A stretch of DNA of 64,000 bases. It comes from Colwellia sp. C2M11. Its GTDB lineage: Bacteria > Pseudomonadota > Gammaproteobacteria > Enterobacterales > Alteromonadaceae. Position 1 is the first letter of the stretch. Each line of letters begins with the position of its first letter. The position numbers were made by a program, and so were the translations under genes. Under the pieces are notes generated by a model. That model did not search any database, was not told the origin of the DNA, and saw nothing but the letters and a program-made list of their open reading frames with translations. Where the stretch lies: the NCBI RefSeq assembly GCF_018860915.1, contig NZ_JAHKQD010000037.1, positions 1-64,000 on the forward strand, in the 5' to 3' direction. Shown piece by piece: positions 7,658 through 18,613 of the stretch.

Positions 7658-9574
7658 ATGACCTTATTTAGAGAAATAAACTCATTACTATTCGGACTGT
7701 TCTTATTAGTTATGACAAGTTTGGTTTATTTTCAGTTTACCCAAACGCGTGACTTTATGAGTCAGCAAATGGAATCAGATTTAAATAATACCATTACTTC
7801 ATTAGGATTAATGCTAAAGCCTCATCTTGAAACAGGAGATGTTGTTACCGCCGAAACCTTGGTAAATGTGATTTTTGAAGGAGGATTCTATCGTAAAGTT
7901 ACATTGAAGTGGTTAGCGAATGATAAAGTACAAGTTTGGGAAAATCCTATTCTTATCGAAGGGGTACCTCAATGGTTTATTAATTTAGATTTGTTTAAAT
8001 CTCAGAAAAAAGAAACCTTAATAACTTCTGGGTGGATGCAGTTAGCAACTCTTGAAATAGAAGGACACCCAGCGTTTGGGTATAAAGAACTATGGCGAGT
8101 AATGAATAATACTGTGATGGTTTTATTTTTATTATTTATACTTTCAATTATTGTACTGAGATTTAAGCTTAATCGTATTTTAAAACCATTAAACAATATT
8201 GCGATTCAAGCAAAGCAAATTTCAGAGCGTAAATTTAGCCATGATATTGAGATACCAAAAACTACAGAATTAAAAGATGTAGTGGAGGCGATAAACTCGA
8301 TGTCTGGACAATTAAAGCAAATATTTTCTACTTTAGATAAAGAAGTTAATGAACTCAAAGAAGATAAATTAATTGACCATGTGTCACAACTACCTAATCG
8401 TCAATACTTGTCAGCACAAATTAATAATTGGTTAAATGAACCTGGTTTTGGTGGCCTTATATTAGCTAAGTTTGACTGGCTAGAAGATATTTATACCAAG
8501 TATGGTTTTCAAGGGCGAGATGAGATTATTAAGGTGGTCTCACAACGAATGCAGGCGGAGTTACCTGAAATTGCGGAAAGTGTGATTGCTCGTATTGCTA
8601 ACACTGAGTTTGCATTTTTAATTACTAAAGCAGAGAAAAGTACGATTGAATTGTATTTACAATCGTTAATTAGAATTATTAATCAAGAAATTAGTAAAGC
8701 TGGTTGTACAGCTAATACGCGTTTTGCGCTAGGTATTAGCCAACGTATTGAAAATATGAATGCTTCTGATTTATTGGCACAGTCAGATAATGCTCTGCAA
8801 CAGGCACAACAAACTAATAAAATAAGCTATTGGATAGACGCTGAACAGCCACAAAAATATAGTCGAGAGCAATGGCGTAGTAAATTAGTCGATTCGATTA
8901 ATAACAACTTTTTTATATTTCAGTGGCAACCTATTGTCAGCATAGCAACACAAGAAATAATTCACCGGGAAATATATTGTCGATTAACCATTGATGACAA
9001 AATAGTAACAGCATCAGAATTTATGCCTTTTATCGAGTTGTTGTCATTAGGTGCCCAACTTGATCAATGCTTATTAGAGTCAATTGAACAACAAAATATT
9101 TTAGCGAAAGCAGATAATAGTATCGCAATTAACCTTACTCATGATAGTTTACAAAATGATGAATTTATTCAATGGTTAAGTGGGTTTCTTAAACGAACAG
9201 TTCATGCGGAACGCATTTCATTTGAAATCCCGGAATCGGCAGCCATTCATTTATTTGAGCAGTGTGTTAATTTAGCTGAAATTACCCGAGCAGCGGGTGC
9301 TAAAATAGGGATAGATCAATGCGGACGTCAAATTGGATCTTTAGACTACTTACATAAATTACAACCTGACTATATTAAATTAGATTTATCATTTGCCTAT
9401 TATGATAAATTAAATCAGAACAAAGAACTTTGTCGGGCACTTGTTAATGTAGCTAAAGGGTTACAAATCGATGTCATTATTACCGGTATTGAAGATAAAG
9501 AACAACTAACACATTTTAATGCATTAAAAGTACAAGGGTATCAAGGATATATTTCACCAGTTGAAGATATTTGA
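7658..9574 (+). CDS. lapD: LapD-like c-di-GMP receptor (HAMP-GGDEF-EAL, catalytically degenerate)
   Basis: Inner-membrane receptor that holds LapG inactive when bound to c-di-GMP. It has 638 residues: TM1 ~10-27, a periplasmic LapD/MoxY-type domain, TM2 ~150-168, HAMP ~170-225, a GGDEF-like domain ~245-395 and an EAL-like domain to the end. Both catalytic signatures are lost. The GGDEF loop reads RIANTEFAF (~310), the EAL motif reads E438-I-Y, and the usual DDFG reads DQCG. This is what is expected for a binding protein rather than a cyclase or phosphodiesterase. It is the last gene of the adhesin cluster, with 241 bases before mreB. Confidence 0.92.
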   Translation: MTLFREINSLLFGLFLLVMTSLVYFQFTQTRDFMSQQMESDLNNTITSLGLMLKPHLETGDVVTAETLVNVIFEGGFYRKVTLKWLANDKVQVWENPILIEGVPQWFINLDLFKSQKKETLITSGWMQLATLEIEGHPAFGYKELWRVMNNTVMVLFLLFILSIIVLRFKLNRILKPLNNIAIQAKQISERKFSHDIEIPKTTELKDVVEAINSMSGQLKQIFSTLDKEVNELKEDKLIDHVSQLPNRQYLSAQINNWLNEPGFGGLILAKFDWLEDIYTKYGFQGRDEIIKVVSQRMQAELPEIAESVIARIANTEFAFLITKAEKSTIELYLQSLIRIINQEISKAGCTANTRFALGISQRIENMNASDLLAQSDNALQQAQQTNKISYWIDAEQPQKYSREQWRSKLVDSINNNFFIFQWQPIVSIATQEIIHREIYCRLTIDDKIVTASEFMPFIELLSLGAQLDQCLLESIEQQNILAKADNSIAINLTHDSLQNDEFIQWLSGFLKRTVHAERISFEIPESAAIHLFEQCVNLAEITRAAGAKIGIDQCGRQIGSLDYLHKLQPDYIKLDLSFAYYDKLNQNKELCRALVNVAKGLQIDVIITGIEDKEQLTHFNALKVQGYQGYISPVEDI

Positions 9575-9782
9575 AAAGATATTGGCAGTTACTAATTTAT
9601 CACAATATGAACTCAGTACTACCATATTGATGAGTGTATTTTATCTGATTGAATGATGATTTTTGCTATTTTTTTAACGAAAAAAATATTTTTTTGCAAT
9701 TTATACAAAACAAGCAACACAAATTGGTAATACTGAGGTATCATTGTTCGATCTGTTATTCTAAAGTAATAACACGCTCTAA

Positions 9783-10859
<1,077 letters not shown>

Positions 10860-11055
10860 ATTTGGTTAGTTCTTATTGCGTTTTAATTCAATTACAGTGT
10901 CAAAAGTATGCAATAATTATTGTTAATTTTATGCTTTTGCTGTGTACTCGAATTAAAGTATGTAAAAAACAACTAGGTTGATTATTTTTTATATGGTTTA
11001 AAAGTCATAAGTATTAATTTGCAATTAGAAGTGTGCAATTCATAACTGGTTTTCT

Positions 11056-11922
11056 ATGAACCCAATTTTTAAACATGGTCCATCCCCACAGCACCGACTT
11101 GTCTTGGTGCTGTTTTGTTCTGCTCTATTGGTTTTCTTCGATCATAAAATGGCCAGTTTTGAGTCGTTACGTGGTTATTTACAGTCAATGATTAGTCCTT
11201 TGCAATATATCGCTAATACACCTAAGGTTGCCATGACATGGATCTCAACTAATGTCACCACTCGCCAACAATTGATGAATGAGAATCGATATTTTAGATT
11301 GAATGAATTAGTATTTCATGAGCAAGCGATGCAACTTGATATTCTAAAGCAAGAAAATGAACGTTTGCGTACGTTACTTGCTTCACCATTGCGTAGTGAG
11401 TTAAAGAAAATGGTGGCTGAAATCCTCTCTGTAGATAGTGACCCATACAGTCACCAATTAGTGATCAATCGTGGCGCAAGAGATGGTGTTTATGAAGGGC
11501 AACCTGTACTTGATGCCTTAGGTATTGTTGGACAGATATTACATGTTGGTCAAACAACTTCTCGCATTATTCTCATTACCGACACTTCTCATGCAGTACC
11601 TGTTAGAGTTAAGCGTAATGGTTTAAGGTTACTTGCCTCGGGCAGCGGACAAATAGACCGATTAAACCTTAATTTTGTGCCACAAAGTGCTGATGTTCAA
11701 GTAGGTGATGTATTAGTTACTTCGGGGTTAGGAGGGAAGTACCCTGAAGGCTACCCTGTTGCAACGATTTCGTATATAAGTAACGATGAATCTAGAGAGT
11801 TTTTAAGGGTATATAGCACACCTATCGCGCAAATTGATCGTTTACGTTATTTATTATTATTATCAGATGAAGATCCTATTAATATTTTTGCACCAAAAAC
11901 AGAAACTGAGGCTGTGAAGTAA
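11056..11922 (+). CDS. mreC: Rod shape-determining protein MreC
   Basis: Bitopic protein that links MreB to the elongation peptidoglycan synthases. It has 288 residues: one transmembrane helix at ~14-28, a coiled coil at ~75-110 (LKQENERLRTLL) and a periplasmic double beta-barrel domain with the family's 'VINRGARDGVYEGQPVLD' and 'TSGLGGKYPEGYPV' segments. A 196-base gap separates it from mreB, longer than in many relatives. The stop overlaps the mreD start by one base (TAATG). Confidence 0.96.
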   Translation: MNPIFKHGPSPQHRLVLVLFCSALLVFFDHKMASFESLRGYLQSMISPLQYIANTPKVAMTWISTNVTTRQQLMNENRYFRLNELVFHEQAMQLDILKQENERLRTLLASPLRSELKKMVAEILSVDSDPYSHQLVINRGARDGVYEGQPVLDALGIVGQILHVGQTTSRIILITDTSHAVPVRVKRNGLRLLASGSGQIDRLNLNFVPQSADVQVGDVLVTSGLGGKYPEGYPVATISYISNDESREFLRVYSTPIAQIDRLRYLLLLSDEDPINIFAPKTETEAVK

Positions 11923-12401
11923 TGCTTGCTCATAACGGTATCATTATATTACTAACACTCTTGATTGCTATAATTGCCAGCATTATGCCGCTACCATTAA
12001 GTGTTGATGCTTTTCGACCAGATTGGGTGCTTATTGTACTTATTTATTGGTGTATGGCTTTACCTGATAGAGTAAACATTATTACTGCTTGGGTTATGGG
12101 GTTTTTACTTGATGTTATTCTAGGATCGGTTTTAGGTGTTCATGCTGCGGCTATGGCAATTGCAGTTTATATTGTTGCAGAAAACTTTCAAAAGATACGC
12201 AATTTCTCCATTTGGCAACAAGCACTTATTACCGGTGTTTTAGCAGCGTTATATCACTTAGTAGTTTTTTGGTTACAACATTTTTTAATTAATGTTGCTT
12301 TTCTTACAAGCTATTTATATCCGGTGATAACTACTATTGTGCTGTGGCCATGGGTTTTTTATCTGTTACGAAAAGTACGTAGACATTTTTCTATTAAATA
12401 G
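11922..12401 (+). CDS. mreD: Rod shape-determining protein MreD
   Basis: Integral inner-membrane partner of MreC in the elongasome. It has 159 residues with about five hydrophobic helices and the MreD hallmark FRPDWVLIVLIYWCMALP early in the protein, then a GFLLDVILGSVLG segment. Start and stop overlap mreC by one base, showing coupled translation. It is followed 20 bases later by maf, as in E. coli. Confidence 0.95.
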   Translation: MLAHNGIIILLTLLIAIIASIMPLPLSVDAFRPDWVLIVLIYWCMALPDRVNIITAWVMGFLLDVILGSVLGVHAAAMAIAVYIVAENFQKIRNFSIWQQALITGVLAALYHLVVFWLQHFLINVAFLTSYLYPVITTIVLWPWVFYLLRKVRRHFSIK

Positions 12402-12421
12402 CAATTTTTACTTGAGTATGT

Positions 12422-13048
12422 ATGAAACAACTTATTTTGGCGTCTCAATCGCCTAGAAGAAAAACACTTTTAGCGCAATTAGGTTACCAATTTAATACCC
12501 AACCTGCGAATATAGATGAATCGGTTTATTGTAATGAGAAGCCTGAAGACTATGTGATACGTTTAGCAAAAGAAAAAGCGTTAACAGTTTTTCTTGCTTT
12601 ACCTGAAGAAAATAAAGCCCAGACAATTGTTTTAGGCTCAGATACAAGTGTCGTTATTAATGGTGAAATCTTGGGGAAACCAATCGATGAAGCTGAATGT
12701 ATAACTACCTTAATGCGTCTTGAAAATAAACAACATCAAGTATTAACTGCAATAGCGATAATCACTCAAGACTCAAAAAATTCACCACAAAATTATCATG
12801 CAATAACAGCCCTTGTAGAAACGCAAGTTCATTTTAAACCGTTAACTGTTGACGAAATTAAACGTTATTGGAATACGGGGGAGCCATGTGATAAAGCAGG
12901 TTCTTATGCTATCCAGGGTATTGGCGGGCAATTTGTAACTATGATTAATGGTAGTTACTCCGCTGTCGTTGGATTACCTCTATATGAAACAACACAATTG
13001 TTGGCTCAAGCAGGTTTGCCGTCAAGTATCAATGAAGGATTAATATAA
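12422..13048 (+). CDS. maf: Maf-family nucleotide pyrophosphatase (YhdE type)
   Basis: House-cleaning pyrophosphatase; the E. coli orthologue at this locus hydrolyses dTTP and UTP. It has 208 residues with the N-terminal signature LASQSPRRKTLLAQLG, the central VLGSDTSVVINGEILGKP segment carrying the metal-binding Asp, and the closing GSYAIQGIGGQFV motif. Length is a little above the E. coli protein. It lies between mreD and rng, the conserved order. Substrate preference is inferred from position and motif, not shown. Confidence 0.93.
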   Translation: MKQLILASQSPRRKTLLAQLGYQFNTQPANIDESVYCNEKPEDYVIRLAKEKALTVFLALPEENKAQTIVLGSDTSVVINGEILGKPIDEAECITTLMRLENKQHQVLTAIAIITQDSKNSPQNYHAITALVETQVHFKPLTVDEIKRYWNTGEPCDKAGSYAIQGIGGQFVTMINGSYSAVVGLPLYETTQLLAQAGLPSSINEGLI

Positions 13049-13049
13049 A

Positions 13050-14507
13050 ATGAGCAGTGAATTATTAATCAATGTGACACCGAGCGAAACGCGAGTAGCG
13101 TTAATTGAGCATGGTTCTTTGCAGGAAGTACATATTGAGCGAGAAGCTAAACGTGGCATTGTTTCCAATATATATTTAGGTAAAGTTATTCGTGTTTTAC
13201 CTGGTATGCAAGCGGCTTTTATTGATATAGGTTTAGATAAGGCGGCCTTCTTACATGCATCAGACATTAACTCTAAGCTTATTTTAAATGAAGAGACTGA
13301 GCAGGTACCTGATATTCGAGCTTTGGTTCATGAAGGTCAACTGTTAATGGTGCAAGTAGTAAAAGATCCACTTGGCTCAAAAGGTGCTCGTTTAACTACT
13401 GATATTACGATTGCTTCTCGCTATTTAGTGTTAATGCCGCACTCGAGTCACGCTGGTATATCTCAACGCATTGAAGATATAGGTGAACGTAAGCGCTTGA
13501 AAAGTATTGTAAGCCCTTATTGCGATGAAGAACAAGGCTTTATAGTACGCACCGCAGGAGAGGGCGCGGGAGAGGAAGAATTAAAACATGATGCTGAATT
13601 TTTGCGAAGAGTGTGGACAAAAGTTAAAGAACGGAAAAAACGGAAACAGGTCGATCTTCCCCTCTACCAAGATCTGTCTTTATCGTTACGAGTATTAAGG
13701 GACTTTGTCGGTGTTAAATTTGAACGAATTCGTGTTGATTCTAAATTGACCTATGAACAACTTATCAATTTTACCGAAGAGTTTATACCCGAGCTCACAG
13801 AGGTCATGGAGTACTATCCAGGTGAAAGGCCTATTTTTGATTTATTCTCTGTTGAAGTTGAAATACAACGTGCTTTACATCGTAAAATTGAATTAAAGTC
13901 AGGTGGGCATTTAGTTATTGATCAAACAGAAGCCATGACAACCATTGATATTAATACAGGGGCTTTTGTCGGACACAGAAATCTTGAAGATACTATTTTT
14001 AGTACAAACATTGAAGCGACACAAGCGATTGCACGTCAATTAAGGTTGAGAAACCTTGGCGGGATAATTATTGTTGATTTCATTGATATGCATAATGAAG
14101 ATCATAAGCGTAGAGTGTTGAATAGTTTAGAAATGGCGATGGCAAAAGATAACGTTAAATTTAGTGTTCATGGTTTTTCTTCTTTAGGGTTAGTGGAAAT
14201 GACACGTAAGCGTACTCGGGAAAGTTTAGAGCATGTTTTATGTGGAGAGTGTCCTGTTTGTACTGGACGTGGCAATCTAAAAACGGTTGAAACGGTATGT
14301 TTTGAAATTTTACGTGAAATAGTGCGAGTAAATCGTGCTCATGATGCAGATAAATTTATTGTTTATGCTTCTTCGGCTGTTAGTGATTTTCTTGTGAATG
14401 ATGAATTCCATATTTTGGCAGAAGTTGAAGTTTTTATTGGGAAATCGATCAAAGTTCAAACTGAAGCTATGTATTCTCAAGAACAATTTGATGTTGTAAT
14501 GATGTAG
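13050..14507 (+). CDS. rng: Ribonuclease G
   Basis: Endoribonuclease of the RNase E/G family, which matures the 16S rRNA 5' end and degrades some mRNAs. It has 485 residues. The N-terminal S1 domain reads IYLGKVIRVLPGMQAAFIDI. The catalytic DNase I-like region has the metal Asp residues in TTIDINTGAF (~300) and IIIVDFIDM (~340). The zinc-link cysteines are in CGECPVCTGRG (~398-408). It ends shortly after this region, without the long scaffold tail of RNase E. An AAGGATT ribosome site lies within the end of maf. Confidence 0.97.
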   Translation: MSSELLINVTPSETRVALIEHGSLQEVHIEREAKRGIVSNIYLGKVIRVLPGMQAAFIDIGLDKAAFLHASDINSKLILNEETEQVPDIRALVHEGQLLMVQVVKDPLGSKGARLTTDITIASRYLVLMPHSSHAGISQRIEDIGERKRLKSIVSPYCDEEQGFIVRTAGEGAGEEELKHDAEFLRRVWTKVKERKKRKQVDLPLYQDLSLSLRVLRDFVGVKFERIRVDSKLTYEQLINFTEEFIPELTEVMEYYPGERPIFDLFSVEVEIQRALHRKIELKSGGHLVIDQTEAMTTIDINTGAFVGHRNLEDTIFSTNIEATQAIARQLRLRNLGGIIIVDFIDMHNEDHKRRVLNSLEMAMAKDNVKFSVHGFSSLGLVEMTRKRTRESLEHVLCGECPVCTGRGNLKTVETVCFEILREIVRVNRAHDADKFIVYASSAVSDFLVNDEFHILAEVEVFIGKSIKVQTEAMYSQEQFDVVMM

Positions 14508-14560
14508 TGACTAGTACTGTCAATATCAAACAATAGAGCTGATTAAAGGAAAAACCATTA

Positions 14561-17500
14561 ATGTCGATTGCAAGCGTTTCTAACCGTTGGCTTAACCGTC
14601 TTTACAAAATACTAGCTATTATGCTGGTATTGCTAGCGGTATTGATTAGCGCGTTTCGCTTGTTCCTTCCTTATGTTGAAAACTATAAGCAAGATTTTCA
14701 AAATTATATAAATACAAAAAATAAAACCAACATTGTTATTGGTGGCTTAGGAATGAGCTGGCAGCTATCTGGACCAACATTAATCGCCAATAATGTTACT
14801 TTAGTGGAAACTAACGGTGCTTATGTTTATGTGGACCACTTAGAAGTTGAAATTGATTTTTGGGCAACGTTAACGAGACGCAATTTAATATCAAATAATT
14901 TAATACTTGATGGTGCGGTTGTTACATTACAAAAAAATATTTGGCGCACACAAGCAAAGGATGTTGGTGGTGCTCAACAGCTTGATGGTTTTGAAAGAAT
15001 TACTGATATTTTTTTAAATCAGATTAATCGTTTTTCTCTAAAAAATAGTAATATTGCAATAGAAAATGAATCACTGACACAGCAGTTTAGAGTAAATAAT
15101 TTAGATTGGTTAAACCTTGACGATCGTCATCAAGCGCAAGGTAATATCATTGTTGATGAATTAAGTTCAAACAATTTAAGCCTAAAAATAGATATTCATG
15201 GGCATTCAATTGATGAGTTGGAAGGGATTATTTATGTTGATGCTAATCACCTAGATATTACGCCTTGGCTTGATAATATTTTAACCATTGATAATGATAA
15301 AATTAAAACTGATATTAGTTTTTCAGCTTGGCTACAAGTGCATAATGGAGGTGTTGAACGTTTACAATTATCGTTAAATGATAATTTTATTAGTTGGCAG
15401 GAAAACACTCAAAATGATGATGAAATAGAGCAAAAATCTCATTTACTGAAGTTAAGTGCTGGTCAGTTATTACTCGTTGAAGGCAAAGAGCCTGAAAGTT
15501 TTAAGCTGTATAGTACACCTATGCTATTGCAATTAGATACAGATGCAGTAGAAAAATATACAGTACAAATGACTAAAACAGCTCAAGAATATTATATTTA
15601 TCTCTCATATTTAGATCTATCTTTAATTAGTCACCTTTCACCCTTATTTATCGAGTCGCCAAGTAAACAAGCATTGATGTCTAACTTAAATATTAGCGGT
15701 CAAGCAAGGGATGCTTTTTTAAAAAAAACAGCACTCGATATTCAAGCTGTCGCTAATTTTAGCGATGTTTCGACTCATTACAGTCAAGGAATTCCGGGTG
15801 TTGATAATGTGTCAGGCTCGCTAAGTTATAATCAACAACACTTAACTGTAGAGCTTGCTGCAGATCAGGGAGCCTTAGATTTTAATAAACATCTTGTAGC
15901 ACCTGTCCCTTATGATTCATTGAAAGCGATAGTTGACTTATCCATTATGGATACAGGTTGGCGATTAAAGGTTAATGATGTTGAGCTTTCTTCCAGTGAA
16001 TTAGTATTAGCTGCAGATTTAACCATAGATTCTCCAGTCAATAGTGCAATGACAATGGCGTTATTAGCGAATATCACTGATGGAGATGCTAGTAAAACAG
16101 GGCATTATTATCCACTAACAGCAATGAGTGATAATCTGGTTACTTATTTAAATAGCGCCTTAATTGATGGCAAAATTCATCAAGCTCAAGTGCTAATAAA
16201 TGGAGAGTTAGGTAAATTTCCTTTTATTGATAATTCAGGCACATTCATCGTTGATGCTGAGTTAGAAGAAGCAAAATTTAAATTTAATGAGCGTTGGCCA
16301 ACGATAGCGGATTTATCCGCAAATTTGAATTTTACTAATAATAGTATGTTAATTACTGGGCGTTCAGGTAGCTTGGCTGGGCTTAATGTAGCAGGCGTAC
16401 AAGTTGCTATAGATGATTTAACTCATGATCCAGTGTTAACTGTAGATACCTTAATTGAAGATTCCGCTGCAACGAGTATTGCTAATTTAATGACGCAAAG
16501 CTCTCTTAAAAATAGCGTAGGTAGTGTTTTACAGCAATTAAACATTGGAGGAAAAGTTAACGGTGAGTTTCATTTAGCTTTACCAATTGGTGCACCTGAC
16601 GGGGTAGTAGCTAGTGGTATTGTTAATTTTGCTAATAATACAGTTTCTTTACAAGCCCCTAGAATGGATTTTAAAAAAGTAAATGGGCAGTTAACGTTTG
16701 AAAATGATTTAATTACAACAAGTAATTTGTCACTAACTTGGCTTGGTTTACCGTTAGAAATAGCGGTAAATGGCATTGATAAAGCAGATTATTATGATAC
16801 CAATATAGCACTTAAAGCTGATTGGCATCACGATGCATGGTTACAGCATATATCTCCACATTTACAAAAATATTTTGATGGTCAACTACAGTTGCAAGGT
16901 GATTTATCTTTATATCAACACCATGGTGGAGGCTTTTCTTATCAATTAAATATTGATTCAAACCTTGAACCGTTAGAAATTAAGATTCCTGAGCCATATA
17001 ACAAATTAGCTAAGATAAAGACACCTCTACAAATAGAGGTAAAGGGGCAATTAGAAGAGTCAGTTTTTAATGCAACCTATGGAGATAAACTCAGCTTTTT
17101 TGGTGTTTTAGATCATCGAACTAACCACTTTTCCAGAGCGCACATTGTTTTAGGCAATGAAAAAATGCTTTTACCAATGAATGGTTTTCATATTACTAGT
17201 GACTTAGAGGATGTGGTTGCAAGTGAATGGCAGCCTTTTATTGCTGATATTATTAATAGTACTTCGCAAGTGAAAAAGACGTTGAATGCTGACGGTACAA
17301 TTGAGTCAACCACGGGTTTATTTTCTAACCCAGAGCGTATCCGAGGAACGATAGATAATTTAGCTGTGTTAGGGCAAAATTTACATAATGTATCTTTTAA
17401 CTTATTAGATAAAACGCATTGGTGGTTATTGGAGCTTAATGCTAAAGAAACGCGTAGTCAGATTAAAATTTATCCTAATTGGCTAGAGCAAGGCCTTGAT

Positions 17501-18613
17501 GTTAATGCCGATTTTCTTCACCTAACAAGTAAGACTGTAAGCTCTTTAAGTGAGGAGGTAACGCAAGAAGACGATAATAGCGTGGTAACTGAATTAACGA
17601 GTGAGAAGGTTTTTGCTAATATACCTAAAATGAATTTTGTCTGTGAGCGTTGTTTAATCGGTGACTTAAATTTAGGCAGTGTTAAATTCGATTTGTTACG
17701 AGCAGATAATAAGGTGATTAAAATTGAAAACTTCCAAGCTAAGCGTGAGCAAGCTGAGTTTAACTTATCAGGTGAATGGCAAAAGATAGGTGATATTTCA
17801 AAAACTACTGTTTCTGGAAGCTTGTCGTTAAAAAATATCGAATATGAATTAGAACAATTAGGGTATGCCTCTATTATACGTGATAGTGGTGGTAAACTTG
17901 ATTTTAATTTGAATTGGCAAGGGGGTCCTCAGCATTTTGAATTAAGCCAACTTAATGGCGATCTTAAAGCGGATATAGACGATGGTTACTTAGCTGATGT
18001 AAGCGACAAAGCACGTATTTTTTCGGTATTAAGTTTACAGTCTATTGTTCGAAAGTTAACCTTAGATTTTAGAGATATCTTTAGCGATGGTATGTTTTAT
18101 AAAGATATTGAGGGTGATTATCATATAAAAGAAGGTGTTTTATATACTGATAATACTCGCATGAATGGCTCTGCAGGAAATTTATATATTAAAGGTAATA
18201 CTAGCTTTGTAAATAATACGCTTGATTATAAAATGTCCTATAAGCCTAATTTGACTTCTAGCTTGCCGGTACTTGCATGGATAGCAACATTAAACCCAGT
18301 TGTATTTTTAGCGGGCGTTGCAATAGATCAAGTTATTACTTCACAAGTTGTTTCTGAGTTTAACTTTGAGCTAACAGGTGATGTGAGTGATCCTAATTTT
18401 AAAGAAGTAAACCGTAAGAGCAGAGATGTCAGTGTTGGCCGTTCCACTCCCCCTGAGTTTGTTGATAATGTCGATAAGATAATAGTATCTCCAGAAGACA
18501 AAATAAATACTAAATCTTTTAAAGAACATCAGTCTCCTAGTTTGCTTGAACAAGAATATAAACAAGACCCATATAATGATAATAAACCATTAGAGGAGCT
18601 AAATGATGATTAA
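14561..18613 (+). CDS. yhdP: AsmA-like bridge protein YhdP
   Basis: Very large envelope protein of the AsmA/TamB-like group, implicated in E. coli in moving phospholipid to the outer membrane. It has 1350 residues, slightly longer than the E. coli form. One N-terminal transmembrane helix (~15-36) is followed by a long beta-rich periplasmic domain (DUF3971) and the AsmA C-terminal region. There the hydrophobic segment LPVLAWIATLNPVVFLAGVA precedes a hydrophilic tail. An AAAGGAAAA ribosome site lies before ATG. The stop overlaps the nitrilase gene. The order rng-yhdP-tldD is conserved; here one gene is inserted before tldD. Confidence 0.93.
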   Translation: MSIASVSNRWLNRLYKILAIMLVLLAVLISAFRLFLPYVENYKQDFQNYINTKNKTNIVIGGLGMSWQLSGPTLIANNVTLVETNGAYVYVDHLEVEIDFWATLTRRNLISNNLILDGAVVTLQKNIWRTQAKDVGGAQQLDGFERITDIFLNQINRFSLKNSNIAIENESLTQQFRVNNLDWLNLDDRHQAQGNIIVDELSSNNLSLKIDIHGHSIDELEGIIYVDANHLDITPWLDNILTIDNDKIKTDISFSAWLQVHNGGVERLQLSLNDNFISWQENTQNDDEIEQKSHLLKLSAGQLLLVEGKEPESFKLYSTPMLLQLDTDAVEKYTVQMTKTAQEYYIYLSYLDLSLISHLSPLFIESPSKQALMSNLNISGQARDAFLKKTALDIQAVANFSDVSTHYSQGIPGVDNVSGSLSYNQQHLTVELAADQGALDFNKHLVAPVPYDSLKAIVDLSIMDTGWRLKVNDVELSSSELVLAADLTIDSPVNSAMTMALLANITDGDASKTGHYYPLTAMSDNLVTYLNSALIDGKIHQAQVLINGELGKFPFIDNSGTFIVDAELEEAKFKFNERWPTIADLSANLNFTNNSMLITGRSGSLAGLNVAGVQVAIDDLTHDPVLTVDTLIEDSAATSIANLMTQSSLKNSVGSVLQQLNIGGKVNGEFHLALPIGAPDGVVASGIVNFANNTVSLQAPRMDFKKVNGQLTFENDLITTSNLSLTWLGLPLEIAVNGIDKADYYDTNIALKADWHHDAWLQHISPHLQKYFDGQLQLQGDLSLYQHHGGGFSYQLNIDSNLEPLEIKIPEPYNKLAKIKTPLQIEVKGQLEESVFNATYGDKLSFFGVLDHRTNHFSRAHIVLGNEKMLLPMNGFHITSDLEDVVASEWQPFIADIINSTSQVKKTLNADGTIESTTGLFSNPERIRGTIDNLAVLGQNLHNVSFNLLDKTHWWLLELNAKETRSQIKIYPNWLEQGLDVNADFLHLTSKTVSSLSEEVTQEDDNSVVTELTSEKVFANIPKMNFVCERCLIGDLNLGSVKFDLLRADNKVIKIENFQAKREQAEFNLSGEWQKIGDISKTTVSGSLSLKNIEYELEQLGYASIIRDSGGKLDFNLNWQGGPQHFELSQLNGDLKADIDDGYLADVSDKARIFSVLSLQSIVRKLTLDFRDIFSDGMFYKDIEGDYHIKEGVLYTDNTRMNGSAGNLYIKGNTSFVNNTLDYKMSYKPNLTSSLPVLAWIATLNPVVFLAGVAIDQVITSQVVSEFNFELTGDVSDPNFKEVNRKSRDVSVGRSTPPEFVDNVDKIIVSPEDKINTKSFKEHQSPSLLEQEYKQDPYNDNKPLEELNDD

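Noticed and set aside
9668..9687. Terminator after lapD
   Set aside because: The attttttt/aaaaaaat pairing is entirely A-T around a 4-base loop, too weak to call and expected by chance in such AT-rich sequence.
10860..11055. Terminator or small gene between mreB and mreC
   Set aside because: A weak pairing (aaaagtat with atgctttt) and a 12-base palindrome occur, but without G-C strength or a T-run, and no frame with a ribosome site.
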